Assembly: GCA_021769725.1 (NCBI GenBank) | Contig: JAETSI010000008.1 | Span: forward strand, 52,562-116,561 | Reading direction: 5' to 3' | Source: Oscillospiraceae bacterium | Lineage (GTDB): Bacteria; Bacillota; Clostridia; Oscillospirales; Ruminococcaceae | DNA length: 64,000 nucleotides | Shown: positions 43,763 through 53,182 of the stretch, in pieces | How positions within the stretch are numbered: the first letter of the stretch is position 1 | Layout: each line of letters starts with the position of its first letter | Position numbers and translations under genes: made by a program | The notes under the pieces: model-generated | Told to the model about the DNA's origin: nothing | Seen by the model: the letters and a program-made list of their open reading frames with translations, nothing else | Databases searched by the model: none

Positions 43763-43933
43763 GGAATCATTGAATAAATCACGCCTGACGGCTAGGTACG
43801 CATCTTGCTTGTATATTTTCCGTCATCTTGCACAGAAATTTCTTGACAGGCGAAAGCCTGCCAGCAAAATTTCTATACAATCTGACGAAAAATTTGATTG
43901 CGCAATCTGCGTACTGGATTTAATCAGTGCTTC
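43763..43933. repeat. Structured repeat family B, copy B1
   Basis: About 171 bp with imperfect terminal inverted repeats (GAATCATTGAATAAATC with GATTTAATCAGTGCTTC). Core: a long hairpin tipped by CAGGC-GAAA-GCCTG, then CAATCTGACGAAAAAT. Copy B2 (58085-58243) has the same landmarks at the same spacing (36 bases). It lies upstream of the tepA promoter. Noncoding. Confidence 0.75.
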
Positions 43934-43957
43934 ATTAAAAATAGATTTCCGTTTTCC

Positions 43958-43986
43958 TTGACTTTATTTCAAAAAGAGTTTATAAT
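43958..43986 (+). promoter_or_regulatory. Sigma-A promoter of the tepA-like gene
   Basis: TTGACT (43958-43963), 17 bases, TATAAT (43981-43986). Confidence 0.85.
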
Positions 43987-44057
43987 ATAATAATAAATGT
44001 ATACATCTCCGGAAACGGCACATAATAAAGTAAATTTCAGGCAAGGAGTGTATACAA

Positions 44058-44765
44058 TTGGAAGAAAAAAATAAAAATGATAAATCCGTGACGGAGGAGA
44101 AAATTGACGAGGCAGAGCTTGCCGAAAAGCTGGGGCAGACGGTTTCACAGAATGCAAAGCATCTTATCCACTGCCTGACGGTGATCGGTCAGATAGAAGG
44201 ACATTATGTTCTTTCGGAACAGAATAAGACTACGAAATATGAGCATATAATACCAGCTCTGGTGGCAATAGAGCAGGACAGAAGTGTTGAGGGGCTGCTG
44301 ATAATTCTGAATACGGTGGGCGGCGATGTTGAAGCCGGTCTTGCTATTGCCGAGCTGATTTCGGGAATGAAAACACCGACCGTCTCTCTTGTTGTTGGCG
44401 GCGGTCATTCAATAGGCGTTCCGCTTGCAGTAAGTGCAAAGCATTCCTTTATCGTACCGAGTGCGTCAATGACGATTCATCCTGTACGAATGAACGGGAC
44501 TGTGCTTGGTGTTCCACAGACGCTTTCATATTTTGATAAAATGCAGGACAGAATAGTGAACTTTGTTCTGAAAAACAGCAACATCAAAGAAGACGATTTC
44601 CGCCGTCTCATGCTTAATACCGAGGAACTTGTCCTTGATGTCGGAAGTGTGCTCGAAGGCGAAAAGGCAGTGGAGCTTGGACTTATCGACGAACTTGGCG
44701 GTCTCAGCGATGCAATGGAATGCCTTTACAGTCTGATTGAGAATACAGAAAAAAGATATATATAA
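44058..44765 (+). CDS. tepA: ClpP-like serine protease, TepA type (TTG start)
   Basis: 235 residues. Crotonase/ClpP fold with [17 protein letters not shown], the nucleophile Ser in [12 protein letters not shown] (about 115-126) and the His in [11 protein letters not shown] (about 139-149). The N-terminal extension is acidic/helical; this is the TepA/YmfB group seen next to ftsK in Firmicutes, as here. TTG at 44058 is 9 bases after AGGAG and there is no ATG at a suitable place. Possible role: clearing signal peptides or membrane-linked proteolysis. Confidence 0.85.
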   Translation: MEEKNKNDKSVTEEKIDEAELAEKLGQTVSQNAKHLIHCLTVIGQIEGHYVLSEQNKTTKYEHIIPALVAIEQDRSVEGLLIILNTVGGDVEAGLAIAELISGMKTPTVSLVVGGGHSIGVPLAVSAKHSFIVPSASMTIHPVRMNGTVLGVPQTLSYFDKMQDRIVNFVLKNSNIKEDDFRRLMLNTEELVLDVGSVLEGEKAVELGLIDELGGLSDAMECLYSLIENTEKRYI

Positions 44766-44775
44766 TTAAATAACC

Positions 44776-44813
44776 GCCGTGCACACCTCGGAAACATTTT
44801 TGGTGTGTACGGC
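44776..44813 (+). terminator. Hairpin between tepA and ftsK
   Basis: 12-bp stem GCCGTGCACACC/GGTGTGTACGGC with one wobble pair, no strong U-tract; attenuator or weak terminator. Confidence 0.5.
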
Positions 44814-44839
44814 AAAAGAATGGATCTACGGAGGTAAAA

Positions 44840-47377
44840 ATGGCAGAAGCTAAAAAGAACAGCGCAGGATCAGGCTCACGGCAGAAAAAGGGTCAGCCGT
44901 CAAAGACTCAGGATGCTCCGAAAGAAAAAACGGAGAGCGCAAAAAAAAACGAAAAGAAGCCGGCTGTTACCAACGATCAGAATCAATTCTGGTCTATTGT
45001 TCTCTTTGCTGCCGGAATACTTATTGCATTTATGATCGTTATAAAGGGAACTGCCGGATGGCGCAGGATGCACAGTATGCTGCTGGGACTTTTCGGAGCG
45101 GCAGTTGTTTTTGTTCCGGTCACGCTCATATACACGGCTGTTCAGATAGGCATGGAAAGAAGTCAGAAAAAGGTAACAGGCAGAGCGTTCTGGGGCATTG
45201 CAATGGCGTTTCTGTTTTCGGCTGCATTGCAGATATTCTTTGTCGGCGAGCTTCCGGGCAGAGGCTTCTGGAATCATTTCAAGGTACTCTACGAAAACGG
45301 CGTTGACGTAAAGGGCGGGGGAGTTGCAAGCCTGCTTATTGCCGGTCCGCTTCTGGCGGTATTCGGCGGAATGGGCGCAAAAATCGTTACGGTCATAATG
45401 TTCTTTGTTTTCGGTATGCTTCTGACCGGAAGAGGTCTTATGGACTTTTTCAAACTGCTCCTCAAGCCGTTTAAATTTCTTGGAAATTGTCTGGAAGGTG
45501 TCCAGAATATGCTCATGGGCGGCAATTTTGAGGACGCCTTTGATGATGACGACGATGTTGACGATGACAAGGAAAAACGCCAGTTTGACGCTGATCTTGA
45601 AGCTATCAACATAGTTAACAGCAAAAACGGCAAAACTAAAACATCCGAAAGCCCTTCCGGAAGAAATTCCAGATATTCTGCAAGTGACGACTTCCTCATG
45701 GATATTCCTCTCCCTATAGACGATATCATAAAGCGTCAGAACAGTTCCGATGCGGTCAGGGCAGATGAGAGAGTTCCTGCCGGAGATGACGCCGATGAGA
45801 AACTGGAGGAACTTATTACAAAAGCGGCGGAAGGAACAGTCGCAGATACCATGACCGGAGATCAGGCTGTCAGTACCGATAAAGAAAAAGCTGCACCGAA
45901 ACAACAGCAGTTATACATTCTTCCGTCAGTGGAACTTCTTGCTCCTCCGTCGGCAAAATCAAACAGTGCCGAGGCTGTAGTAGAACTTCGTGAAAAGTCG
46001 GATATAATCAAAAATACCCTGAAAAGTTTCGGCATAGAGGTAAAAATCATGGATATCCTCAGAGGCCCGTCCATTACGAGATATGAAATACAGCCCGGAG
46101 CCGGAGTAAAAGTCTCAAAGATAAGGGGACTGGAAGATGATATTGCACTGAGCCTTGCTGCAATGGGCGTAAGAATTGAAGCTCCCGTGCCAGGCAAGCC
46201 TGTGGTCGGAATAGAAGTTCCGAACGTACATAAGGATATGGTAACTCTCCGTGAAATACTGCAAAGCAATGAATTCCGCAGTTCGGAGAGCAAGCTTACC
46301 TTTGCGGTCGGCAGGGATATTGCAGGAAATATAATTCTTGGCGATATTACCAAAATGCCTCACGTTATCATCGCAGGAACTACCGGTTCCGGTAAATCTG
46401 TATGTACCAGATCCATTATCATGAGCATACTCTACAAGGCGAGACCGGACGAGGTAAAGCTTATTCTTATAGATCCGAAAATGGTTGAATTCAAAATATT
46501 CGACGGCATACCGCACCTGCTTATCCCTATTGTCATTGATGCTAAAAAAGCAGCCGGAGCTCTTAACTGGGCTGTCAACGAAATGATGCGAAGATATACG
46601 ATTTTTTCGGAAATAGGCGCAAACGATCTGAAATCCTACAATTACATAGCCGAACAGGACGAACTTGAAAAAATGCCGCAGATAGTCGTATTTATTGACG
46701 AACTTGCAGATATGATGCTGGTTGCAGGCAAGGAAGTGGAAGATTCCATCTGCCGTCTTGCCCAGATGGGACGTGCCGCCGGAATGCATCTTGTAGTGGC
46801 GACGCAGCGTCCTACCACAGATGTTATCACCGGACTTATCAAGGCGAATATCCCCAGCAGAATAGCTCTTTCCGTTATGTCACAGGTCGATTCCAGAACG
46901 ATAATCGACATGGCAGGAGCAGATAAGCTTCTTGGAAACGGCGATATGCTGTATATGCCTATCGGAATGAACAAACCTATAAGAGTACAGGGATGTTTTG
47001 CATCGAATAAGGATATCACAGAGACCATATCGTTTATTAGCAGTCAGGTTAAGGCAGAATATGATGCATCCATTACCGAGGCTGTTGATAAGTATGTACC
47101 GCAGACGAAAGCAGACAAGGATAGTTCCGACAGCTCTGCCACTGTTACGGACGGAGATTTTGTGGAGAGAGCAATTGAAGTGGCTGTCAATAACGGTCAG
47201 CTTTCTACTACCATGCTCCAGAAAAAACTGAAACTGGGATATGCGAGGGCTTCCAGAATAATGGATGAACTGGAAGAAATGGGCGTTATCGGTCCGAGCG
47301 AGGGGTCTAAGCCGAGAAAGGTGCTCATGTCGAGGATGCAGTTTGAAGAAAGAAAAATGAGAATGCAGGAAGAATAG
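44840..47377 (+). CDS. ftsK: DNA translocase FtsK/SpoIIIE
   Basis: 845 residues. Lys-rich cytoplasmic start, four or five membrane helices (about 50-215), an acidic linker (about 230-340), RecA-like motor with Walker A GTTGSGKSV (about 514-522) and Walker B VVFIDELADMML, and a C-terminal gamma winged helix (about 772-840, ARASRIMDELEEMGVIGPSEG). It pumps chromosomes during division or into the forespore. SD CGGAGG. The gamma domain implies KOPS/SRS-like polarity sites. Confidence 0.95.
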   Translation: MAEAKKNSAGSGSRQKKGQPSKTQDAPKEKTESAKKNEKKPAVTNDQNQFWSIVLFAAGILIAFMIVIKGTAGWRRMHSMLLGLFGAAVVFVPVTLIYTAVQIGMERSQKKVTGRAFWGIAMAFLFSAALQIFFVGELPGRGFWNHFKVLYENGVDVKGGGVASLLIAGPLLAVFGGMGAKIVTVIMFFVFGMLLTGRGLMDFFKLLLKPFKFLGNCLEGVQNMLMGGNFEDAFDDDDDVDDDKEKRQFDADLEAINIVNSKNGKTKTSESPSGRNSRYSASDDFLMDIPLPIDDIIKRQNSSDAVRADERVPAGDDADEKLEELITKAAEGTVADTMTGDQAVSTDKEKAAPKQQQLYILPSVELLAPPSAKSNSAEAVVELREKSDIIKNTLKSFGIEVKIMDILRGPSITRYEIQPGAGVKVSKIRGLEDDIALSLAAMGVRIEAPVPGKPVVGIEVPNVHKDMVTLREILQSNEFRSSESKLTFAVGRDIAGNIILGDITKMPHVIIAGTTGSGKSVCTRSIIMSILYKARPDEVKLILIDPKMVEFKIFDGIPHLLIPIVIDAKKAAGALNWAVNEMMRRYTIFSEIGANDLKSYNYIAEQDELEKMPQIVVFIDELADMMLVAGKEVEDSICRLAQMGRAAGMHLVVATQRPTTDVITGLIKANIPSRIALSVMSQVDSRTIIDMAGADKLLGNGDMLYMPIGMNKPIRVQGCFASNKDITETISFISSQVKAEYDASITEAVDKYVPQTKADKDSSDSSATVTDGDFVERAIEVAVNNGQLSTTMLQKKLKLGYARASRIMDELEEMGVIGPSEGSKPRKVLMSRMQFEERKMRMQEE

Positions 47378-47396
47378 ATTATACAGGAGGTATACC

Positions 47397-49352
47397 ATGT
47401 ACGAGGGATTTCTCCCTACAACTAAGCAGGAAATGGATGAACTGGGAATTGAACAGTTCGACTTCATCTACATAACAGGCGATGCATACGTGGATCATCC
47501 AAGTTTCGGAGCTGCGATCATTACACGTCTTATTGAAGCTCTTGGATTTACTGTGGGTATTATTGCTCAGCCCGACTGGAAAAGCAGCCGTGATTTTACA
47601 CGATTCGGCGCTCCGAAATATGCTTTTCTCGTTACGTCGGGTAACATTGATTCTATGGTTGCGCACTATACTGCCGCAAAGAGAAAGCGCTCCGATGACG
47701 CTTATTCTCCCGGCGGAAAGGCAGGCAGACGTCCGGATCGTGCGGTCATTGTCTATTGCAGAAAACTCCGGGAAATTTTCGGAGATATTTCCATAGCCAT
47801 AGGCGGGCTGGAAGCTTCGCTGCGCCGTTTTGCCCACTATGACTATTGGGACGATAAAGTCAGAACTTCTATCCTTCCGGACAGCGGAGCAGATCTGCTT
47901 ATGTACGGAATGGGAGAGCATCAGATAAAAGAACTCTGCACACGTCTTGCTGCCGGCGAAAAGATCACGGAAATTCACGATATACGTGGAACCTGCTATA
48001 TGACCGAACCGATAAATACTCCCCTCGGAGCGGCGCAGTGTCCGTCTTTTGAACAGGTAAGCGAAAATAAGGCAGAATACGCCAAAGCAACAAAGATCCA
48101 GTACGACTGGCAGGATGAAGTTTATGGGAAAACGATAGTCCAGCGCTGCGGAAAAATGATGCTTGTGCAGAATCCTCCGGCAAAAAGCCTTACAACGGAA
48201 GAACTGGATTACATATACAGTCTGCCATATACAAGGGCAGTACATCCGTCCTATGAATCTCAGGGAGGCGTTCCCGGTATTGAGGAAGTACGTTTTTCGA
48301 TCACTCATAACCGTGGTTGCTTCGGGTACTGTAATTTCTGTTCAATAGCGCTTCATCAGGGACGGCGTGTTACCTGCCGCAGCGAAGAATCTGTTCTGGC
48401 AGAAGCAGAACGAATAACAAAAATGCCTGATTTTAAGGGATATATCCATGATGTAGGCGGCCCTACTGCAAATTTCCGTCACACATCCTGTGAAAAGCAG
48501 CTAAGCAAGGGACTTTGCATGGGAAAGAAATGTCTTGCTCCCGTTCCGTGTCCGGCGCTGAAAGCAGATCATCGGGAATATCTGGCTATGCTCCGTAAGA
48601 TACGGAAAATCAAGGGCGTGAAAAGGGTATTTATCAGGTCGGGCATCCGGTATGATTATCTTATGCAGGATGAAAGCGACGAATTTATCAGGGAACTTAT
48701 AAAATTTCATGTAAGCGGTCAGCTGAAAGTCGCTCCGGAGCACTGCTCGGCGGCTGTTCTGGATAAAATGGGAAAGCCGCATATAGAGGCGTACAAGGCG
48801 TTTCAGAAGCGCTTTTACGAGATAACCAAGGGGATAGGCAAGGAACAGTATCTTGTACCGTATCTCATGTCCTCGCATCCGGGCAGTACGCTGAAAGAGG
48901 CGGTAGAGCTGTCGCTTTTCCTTAAAGAGAACAAAATACGTCCTGAACAGGTACAGGACTTCTATCCCACGCCGGGAACGATATCTACCTGTATGTTCTA
49001 TACGGGGCTTGACCCGTATACCATGAAAGAGGTGTATGTGCCGAAAACTCCGAAGGAAAAGGCTATGCAGAGAGCTTTGCTGCAATACTTCCTTCCCCAG
49101 AACAGAGAAATTGTCGTTGAGGCTCTGAAAATGGCAGGAAGACGTGATCTTATAGGAATGTCTCCGGGATGCCTTGTAGACGATATTCCGGGCAGAAAAG
49201 GGGGTGACAGTTCATGGAAAAGAAAAGCCGGAAACGGCGTTCAGCACCGAAAAACGGACAGCTCCGTCTCACGTCAGGAGAAAAGGAACTCGTCAAAAAA
49301 GTCGGGCAGATCTACGGGAAGCAGTCAAAGAAGAAAAGGGAAAAATCGCTGA
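47397..49352 (+). CDS. YgiQ-family radical SAM protein
   Basis: 651 residues. N-terminal B12-binding-like half (LPTTKQEMDELGIEQFDFIY and GFTVGIIAQPDWKS), radical SAM cluster CFGYCNFC (about 306-313), GGPTANF, CPAL, and a C-terminal DUF3362-type region (about 510-590). The last 50 residues (from about 600) are basic and low-complexity, and overlap the next gene by 139 bases in another frame. The family's substrate is unknown. It follows ftsK by 19 bases and has SD CAGGAGG. Confidence 0.9.
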   Translation: MYEGFLPTTKQEMDELGIEQFDFIYITGDAYVDHPSFGAAIITRLIEALGFTVGIIAQPDWKSSRDFTRFGAPKYAFLVTSGNIDSMVAHYTAAKRKRSDDAYSPGGKAGRRPDRAVIVYCRKLREIFGDISIAIGGLEASLRRFAHYDYWDDKVRTSILPDSGADLLMYGMGEHQIKELCTRLAAGEKITEIHDIRGTCYMTEPINTPLGAAQCPSFEQVSENKAEYAKATKIQYDWQDEVYGKTIVQRCGKMMLVQNPPAKSLTTEELDYIYSLPYTRAVHPSYESQGGVPGIEEVRFSITHNRGCFGYCNFCSIALHQGRRVTCRSEESVLAEAERITKMPDFKGYIHDVGGPTANFRHTSCEKQLSKGLCMGKKCLAPVPCPALKADHREYLAMLRKIRKIKGVKRVFIRSGIRYDYLMQDESDEFIRELIKFHVSGQLKVAPEHCSAAVLDKMGKPHIEAYKAFQKRFYEITKGIGKEQYLVPYLMSSHPGSTLKEAVELSLFLKENKIRPEQVQDFYPTPGTISTCMFYTGLDPYTMKEVYVPKTPKEKAMQRALLQYFLPQNREIVVEALKMAGRRDLIGMSPGCLVDDIPGRKGGDSSWKRKAGNGVQHRKTDSSVSRQEKRNSSKKSGRSTGSSQRRKGKNR

Positions 49353-50212
49353 AGATCCTAATACCGTTTCTGCTGATGATACTGCTGGCGGCATTTATTG
49401 CGTTCAGATTCCGCAATAACGGTCAGTCTCCGCTTCCGGAGGACAAACTGACAGTATGCTTCATCGACGTAGGGCAGGGGGATTCTGTTTTTCTGAGCGC
49501 CGGAGGAAAGAATATGCTTATTGACTGCGGAGAATCAGAGGCAGCCGACGATGTAATACGCTTTCTTGACGAAAAGAATGTAGAAAAGCTTGATTATGTG
49601 GTGGCAACTCATCCGCATTCCGATCACATGGGCGGTATGTATAAGATAGTCGATCAGTTTGAGATCGGGGAGATGATAGTTCCTCATCTTGACGACAGCG
49701 ATATCCCGACTACACGGTATTACGAAAAATTTCTTGATTCCTGTGATGCCAGAGGACTTTCGCTGACTGAGGCAAAGCTCGGAAGAACTATAGAACTCGG
49801 CGATGCTGAGGCTGAGTTAATTGCTCCGTGCAGACCGGGTTATGATAATACAAATAATTATTCTGTAGGACTTTTCCTGACTCACGGTGAAAATACCTTT
49901 ATTTTTACAGGAGATGCCGAGTCTTTGGCAGAAAAAGAAATGGTTAAATCCGGAAGTCTCCGTCATGCGGATGTTTACAAAGCGGGTCATCATGGCAGCG
50001 ATACTTCGAGCTGTGAAGAATTTATGGCTGAGATCACTCCTGATTATGCGGTGATCTCCTGCGGAGAGGGGAATTCTTACGGACATCCCCAGAAGCAGAC
50101 GCTGAAAGAGATAAGCAGATATACCGACAAAATTTACCGTACTGATCTTAATGGCACGGTTACTTTCGTATCAGACGGCAGGGAGCTGACCGTCAGCACA
50201 GAAAAGGAATAG
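49214..50212 (+). CDS. ComEC-like metallo-beta-lactamase-fold hydrolase
   Basis: 332 residues. A Lys-rich cytoplasmic start (1-46), one membrane helix (about 47-66), and the MBL domain: CFIDVGQGDSVFL, THPHSDHMGG (HxHxDH metal site, about 136-145), IFTGDAES, KAGHHGS. This is the C-terminal-domain type of ComEC without its membrane channel, usually a secreted or anchored nuclease-like hydrolase. The ATG at 49214 has AAAGGGGGTGA in front, and no later start is available before the helix, so the 139-base overlap with ygiQ is probably real. DUF3006 follows, as in many such loci. Confidence 0.88.
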   Translation: MEKKSRKRRSAPKNGQLRLTSGEKELVKKVGQIYGKQSKKKREKSLKILIPFLLMILLAAFIAFRFRNNGQSPLPEDKLTVCFIDVGQGDSVFLSAGGKNMLIDCGESEAADDVIRFLDEKNVEKLDYVVATHPHSDHMGGMYKIVDQFEIGEMIVPHLDDSDIPTTRYYEKFLDSCDARGLSLTEAKLGRTIELGDAEAELIAPCRPGYDNTNNYSVGLFLTHGENTFIFTGDAESLAEKEMVKSGSLRHADVYKAGHHGSDTSSCEEFMAEITPDYAVISCGEGNSYGHPQKQTLKEISRYTDKIYRTDLNGTVTFVSDGRELTVSTEKE

Positions 50213-50216
50213 CTTA

Positions 50217-50432
50217 ATGATTATTATTGACAGATTTGAAAACGAAAAGGTCATTCTTGAAACAGAGGACGGAACAATGGAGATCATGCGCTGCTTTCTT
50301 CCGCCGGACGCCCGGGAGGGAGACGTGGTGATCCCGAATGAATGCGGATATACCGTAGATCATTATGCAACAGAGGAAAGGCGGAAGTCTGTGAGGGAAA
50401 AACTGCACAGACTGATAAATAAAAATGACTGA
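50217..50432 (+). CDS. DUF3006-domain protein
   Basis: 71 residues. MIIIDRFENEKVILETEDGT and the DGDVV-like turn (REGDVVIP) are the DUF3006 pattern, a small beta-barrel protein commonly encoded just after ComEC-like MBL genes. It overlaps the flavoprotein gene by 8 bases. Function unknown; a partner of the MBL protein is likely. Confidence 0.85.
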   Translation: MIIIDRFENEKVILETEDGTMEIMRCFLPPDAREGDVVIPNECGYTVDHYATEERRKSVREKLHRLINKND

Positions 50433-51642
50433 TATTATAATTATCGGCGGAGGAGCAGCCGGATGCATGGCAGCCGTACAGGCGGCAAGGTTCGGGAAAT
50501 CTGTAATTGTCTTTGAGAAAAACGAGCGTACCGGTCGTAAACTGAGAATCACCGGAAAAGGCAGATGCAACGTTACCAATAATTCCACGATTGAGGAGCA
50601 CATGAGAAATATTCCTGTAAATCCACGTTTTCTGTACAGTTCCTATTCATGCTTCGACGCATCAGACACGATGAATTTCTTTGAGGAACTGGGGGTTCCT
50701 CTTAAAACCGAACGTGGAAACCGTGTTTTTCCGGTAAGCGACAGAGCCGACGATATTGCAGACGCCTTGTTCCGGGAAATGGGGAGATTGGGCGTAAAGC
50801 TGATACGCAAGCGTGTTTCCGAACTTATTACGGAGGACGGACGATGCTGCGGTGTAAAAGCAGGCAGTGAAAGATTTTTATCGTCATCGGTGCTTATTGC
50901 CTGCGGAGGAAAATCATATCCCAATACCGGTTCTGACGGAGACGGCTATACGCTTGCGGCTTCGGCAGGTCATACGATAACCGATATAAAGCCAAGTCTT
51001 GTCCCGATGACGTCCCCGGACAGATATTGTTCGGAGATGATGGGACTCTCCCTGCGCAATGTAACTCTGAGCCTGTATGACTGCAATGAGGTGATCTACA
51101 GTGAGCTTGGTGAAATGCTCTTTACGCATTTCGGCGTATCGGGACCGCTGGTGCTCAGTGCAAGTTCTCATATACGCAATATGCAGCCTGACCGCTACAG
51201 TCTCAGTATCGACTTGAAGCCGGGACTTACGGCAGAGCAGCTCGATCTGCGGCTACAGCGTGATTTCAAGGATAATCTCAACCGGGATTTCGCAAACGGA
51301 ATAAGAAAGCTGCTGCCATCCAAACTCATTCCGGTTGCAGTAAGGATGTCGGGAATCTCCCCTGAACAGAAAGTCAACGGCATTACCAAAGAACAGAGGA
51401 GAAAGTTCGGAGAGCTTGTTAAAGCGTTTCCGGTGCGCATTTCAGGATTCAGACCGATAGAAGAAGCAATAATAACAAGCGGCGGAGTATCCGTCAGGGA
51501 GATCAATCCTAAAACCATGGAATCAAAGCTTCTGCCTGGATTGTTTTTTGCAGGAGAAGTCATTGACGTGGACGCATACACGGGGGGCTTTAATTTGCAG
51601 ATCGCATTTTCCACTGCATATTCGGCAGCTGTGTATATGTAA
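50425..51642 (+). CDS. BaiN/HI0933-family FAD-dependent oxidoreductase
   Basis: 405 residues. FAD-binding motif IIIIGGGAAGCMAAVQAARFG (beginning near residue 4), ENERTGRKLRITGKGRCNVTNN-type second signature (about 35-50), GGKSYPNTGSDGDGY, and the C-terminal GEVIDVDAYTGGFNLQIAFS. Length and motifs are those of the HI0933 family. The bile-acid enzyme BaiN belongs here, but most members have unknown substrates. Probably part of the MBL-DUF3006 operon. Confidence 0.92.
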   Translation: MTDIIIIGGGAAGCMAAVQAARFGKSVIVFEKNERTGRKLRITGKGRCNVTNNSTIEEHMRNIPVNPRFLYSSYSCFDASDTMNFFEELGVPLKTERGNRVFPVSDRADDIADALFREMGRLGVKLIRKRVSELITEDGRCCGVKAGSERFLSSSVLIACGGKSYPNTGSDGDGYTLAASAGHTITDIKPSLVPMTSPDRYCSEMMGLSLRNVTLSLYDCNEVIYSELGEMLFTHFGVSGPLVLSASSHIRNMQPDRYSLSIDLKPGLTAEQLDLRLQRDFKDNLNRDFANGIRKLLPSKLIPVAVRMSGISPEQKVNGITKEQRRKFGELVKAFPVRISGFRPIEEAIITSGGVSVREINPKTMESKLLPGLFFAGEVIDVDAYTGGFNLQIAFSTAYSAAVYM

Positions 51643-51651
51643 TCAATGTAA

Positions 51652-51776
51652 GTGTGGACTCTGCTCCTGACAGTCGCCCGTACCCTCTGTCACTTCGTGA
51701 CATCTCCCTGCACCGTAGGGAGTCACCCACACCCTTTCCAAAGGGGGAATCCCCCCTTTGGAAAACAATTAGAGTG
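51652..51776. repeat. Repeat family C, copy C2
   Basis: 125-bp element in opposite orientation to C1: AGTGTGGACTCTGC, hairpins CTCCCTGCACCGTAGGGAG and TGTCACTTCGTGACA, CACACCC, the hairpin TTTCCAAAGGGGG / CCCCCTTTGGAAA, then ATTAGAGTG. The outer parts match C1; the middle is an extra about 45 bp. Fills most of the 227-bp gap before cmk. Confidence 0.7.
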
Positions 51777-51821
51777 AATATCCATAGAGAAAATTTCCTT
51801 TAACATGGCGTGAGGAACGGA

Positions 51822-51851
51822 TTTACACTTAAACTGTTAACATTGTATAAA
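51822..51851 (+). promoter_or_regulatory. Putative promoter of the cmk operon
   Basis: TTTACA (51822-51827), 18 bases, TATAAA (51846-51851), 18 bases before the start codon. Confidence 0.45.
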
Positions 51852-51869
51852 TAAAATAAGGAGTTAATT

Positions 51870-52541
51870 ATGAAAACGATAAACATTGCAATCGACGGGC
51901 CTGCCGGAGCAGGTAAAAGTACAATCGCAAAAATGGTCTCGGCAAAGCTGGGATATATCTATGTAGATACAGGTGCTCTCTACCGTACAGCCGCTCTCTA
52001 TATCACGGAAAATAATATTCCCGATGAGAACATTGAAAAGGCATTGGAAAGCGCTGATATATCGCTGAAATTCATTGACGGGGCACAGAGAGTTTTTCTT
52101 GGCGGCAGGGATGTTTCAGAGCTTATCAGAACGCCGGAGATCTCTATGGCTGCATCACGGACGTCGGCTGTTCCGGCGGTAAGGGCATATCTTTTTGAAA
52201 CGCAGAAGAAGATCGCCCGTGAAAATAACGTTATAATGGACGGACGTGATATCGGAACGGTGGTGCTTCCTGACGCTGAGGTGAAGATTTTCCTGACTGC
52301 TTCCGCTGAGGAACGTGCCAACAGGCGTTATAAGGAACTTGCAGAAAAGCCGGATTGTCCGCCATATGAGGACATTCTCAAAGATATTATTCAGCGTGAT
52401 TATCAGGATATGCATCGTGAGACTGCTCCTCTCAGGCAGGCAGATGACGCTGTTCTGGTAGATACGACAAATCTTGATTTAGAGCAGTCTGCCGAGGAAA
52501 TAGTAAAGATAATCACCAAAAGGATCGCAGGTGAGGGCTGA
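51870..52541 (+). CDS. cmk: Cytidylate kinase
   Basis: 223 residues. P-loop GPAGAGKST (10-18), VDTGALYRTAA, VIMDGRDIGTVVLPDA, and ADDAVLVDTTNL near the end. It phosphorylates CMP/dCMP. SD AAGGAG. Its TGA overlaps the acyltransferase ATG (TGATG). cmk-plsC-ispH/rpsA is a conserved clostridial operon. Confidence 0.96.
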   Translation: MKTINIAIDGPAGAGKSTIAKMVSAKLGYIYVDTGALYRTAALYITENNIPDENIEKALESADISLKFIDGAQRVFLGGRDVSELIRTPEISMAASRTSAVPAVRAYLFETQKKIARENNVIMDGRDIGTVVLPDAEVKIFLTASAEERANRRYKELAEKPDCPPYEDILKDIIQRDYQDMHRETAPLRQADDAVLVDTTNLDLEQSAEEIVKIITKRIAGEG

Positions 52542-53182
52542 TGTATTATTTTTGTAAGGCTCTTGTCTGGATATATATGCATATTGCCTACAGACTGCGG
52601 TATAAGGGACGGAAGAACATCCCGAAACGAACTGCGGTGATATATGCTTCAAATCACAGAAGCTATGCCGATCCTCCCCTTGTAGGGGCAGGAGGACGTG
52701 GAAAGTATGCGTTTATGGCTAAGGAGGAACTGTTCAGGAACAAGTTTTTTTCACTGCTTATCCGTTCATTGGGTGCTTTTCCGGTATCCAGGGGAAAAGG
52801 CGATACCGAGGTTATTGACAGAGCAGTTGAAAAGCTCAGCCAGAAACGTAGTCTGATGATCTTTCCGGAGGGGACTCGTTCCAAGGACGGAAAAGTCGGC
52901 AGGGGACACGGCGGAGCTGCTCTGATATCTGCAAGGTCAGGATGTCTCATAGTTCCCGTGGGAATCGTTTACGGCGAGAAGCTGAGGTTTCGTTCAAAGC
53001 TTCAAGTCATCTACGGAGAACCTATTGATCCGGCAGAATACGTTACGATCGGGGATGAACCAAATCCACGACAGCTTGTCAGACTGAAAAAACGATATAT
53101 GGCGGATATAAAGCGTCTCGTGGAGGGAGAACCGGAAAAGAATACGGAAACTGTTACCGAGGGAGGAACAGAAAATGAGTAA
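52541..53182 (+). CDS. plsC: 1-acyl-sn-glycerol-3-phosphate acyltransferase
   Basis: 213 residues. Catalytic motif NHRSYADPP (about 35-43), FPEGTRSKDG (about 107-116) and a final VPVGIVYGEK; one N-terminal hydrophobic helix. Makes phosphatidic acid for membrane lipids. It overlaps both neighbours (1 base with cmk, 8 with ispH/rpsA). Confidence 0.93.
   Translation: MYYFCKALVWIYMHIAYRLRYKGRKNIPKRTAVIYASNHRSYADPPLVGAGGRGKYAFMAKEELFRNKFFSLLIRSLGAFPVSRGKGDTEVIDRAVEKLSQKRSLMIFPEGTRSKDGKVGRGHGGAALISARSGCLIVPVGIVYGEKLRFRSKLQVIYGEPIDPAEYVTIGDEPNPRQLVRLKKRYMADIKRLVEGEPEKNTETVTEGGTENE

Noticed and set aside
44900..45904. 334-codon minus-strand frame inside ftsK
   Set aside because: Shadow of ftsK; unusual composition, no SD, no family.
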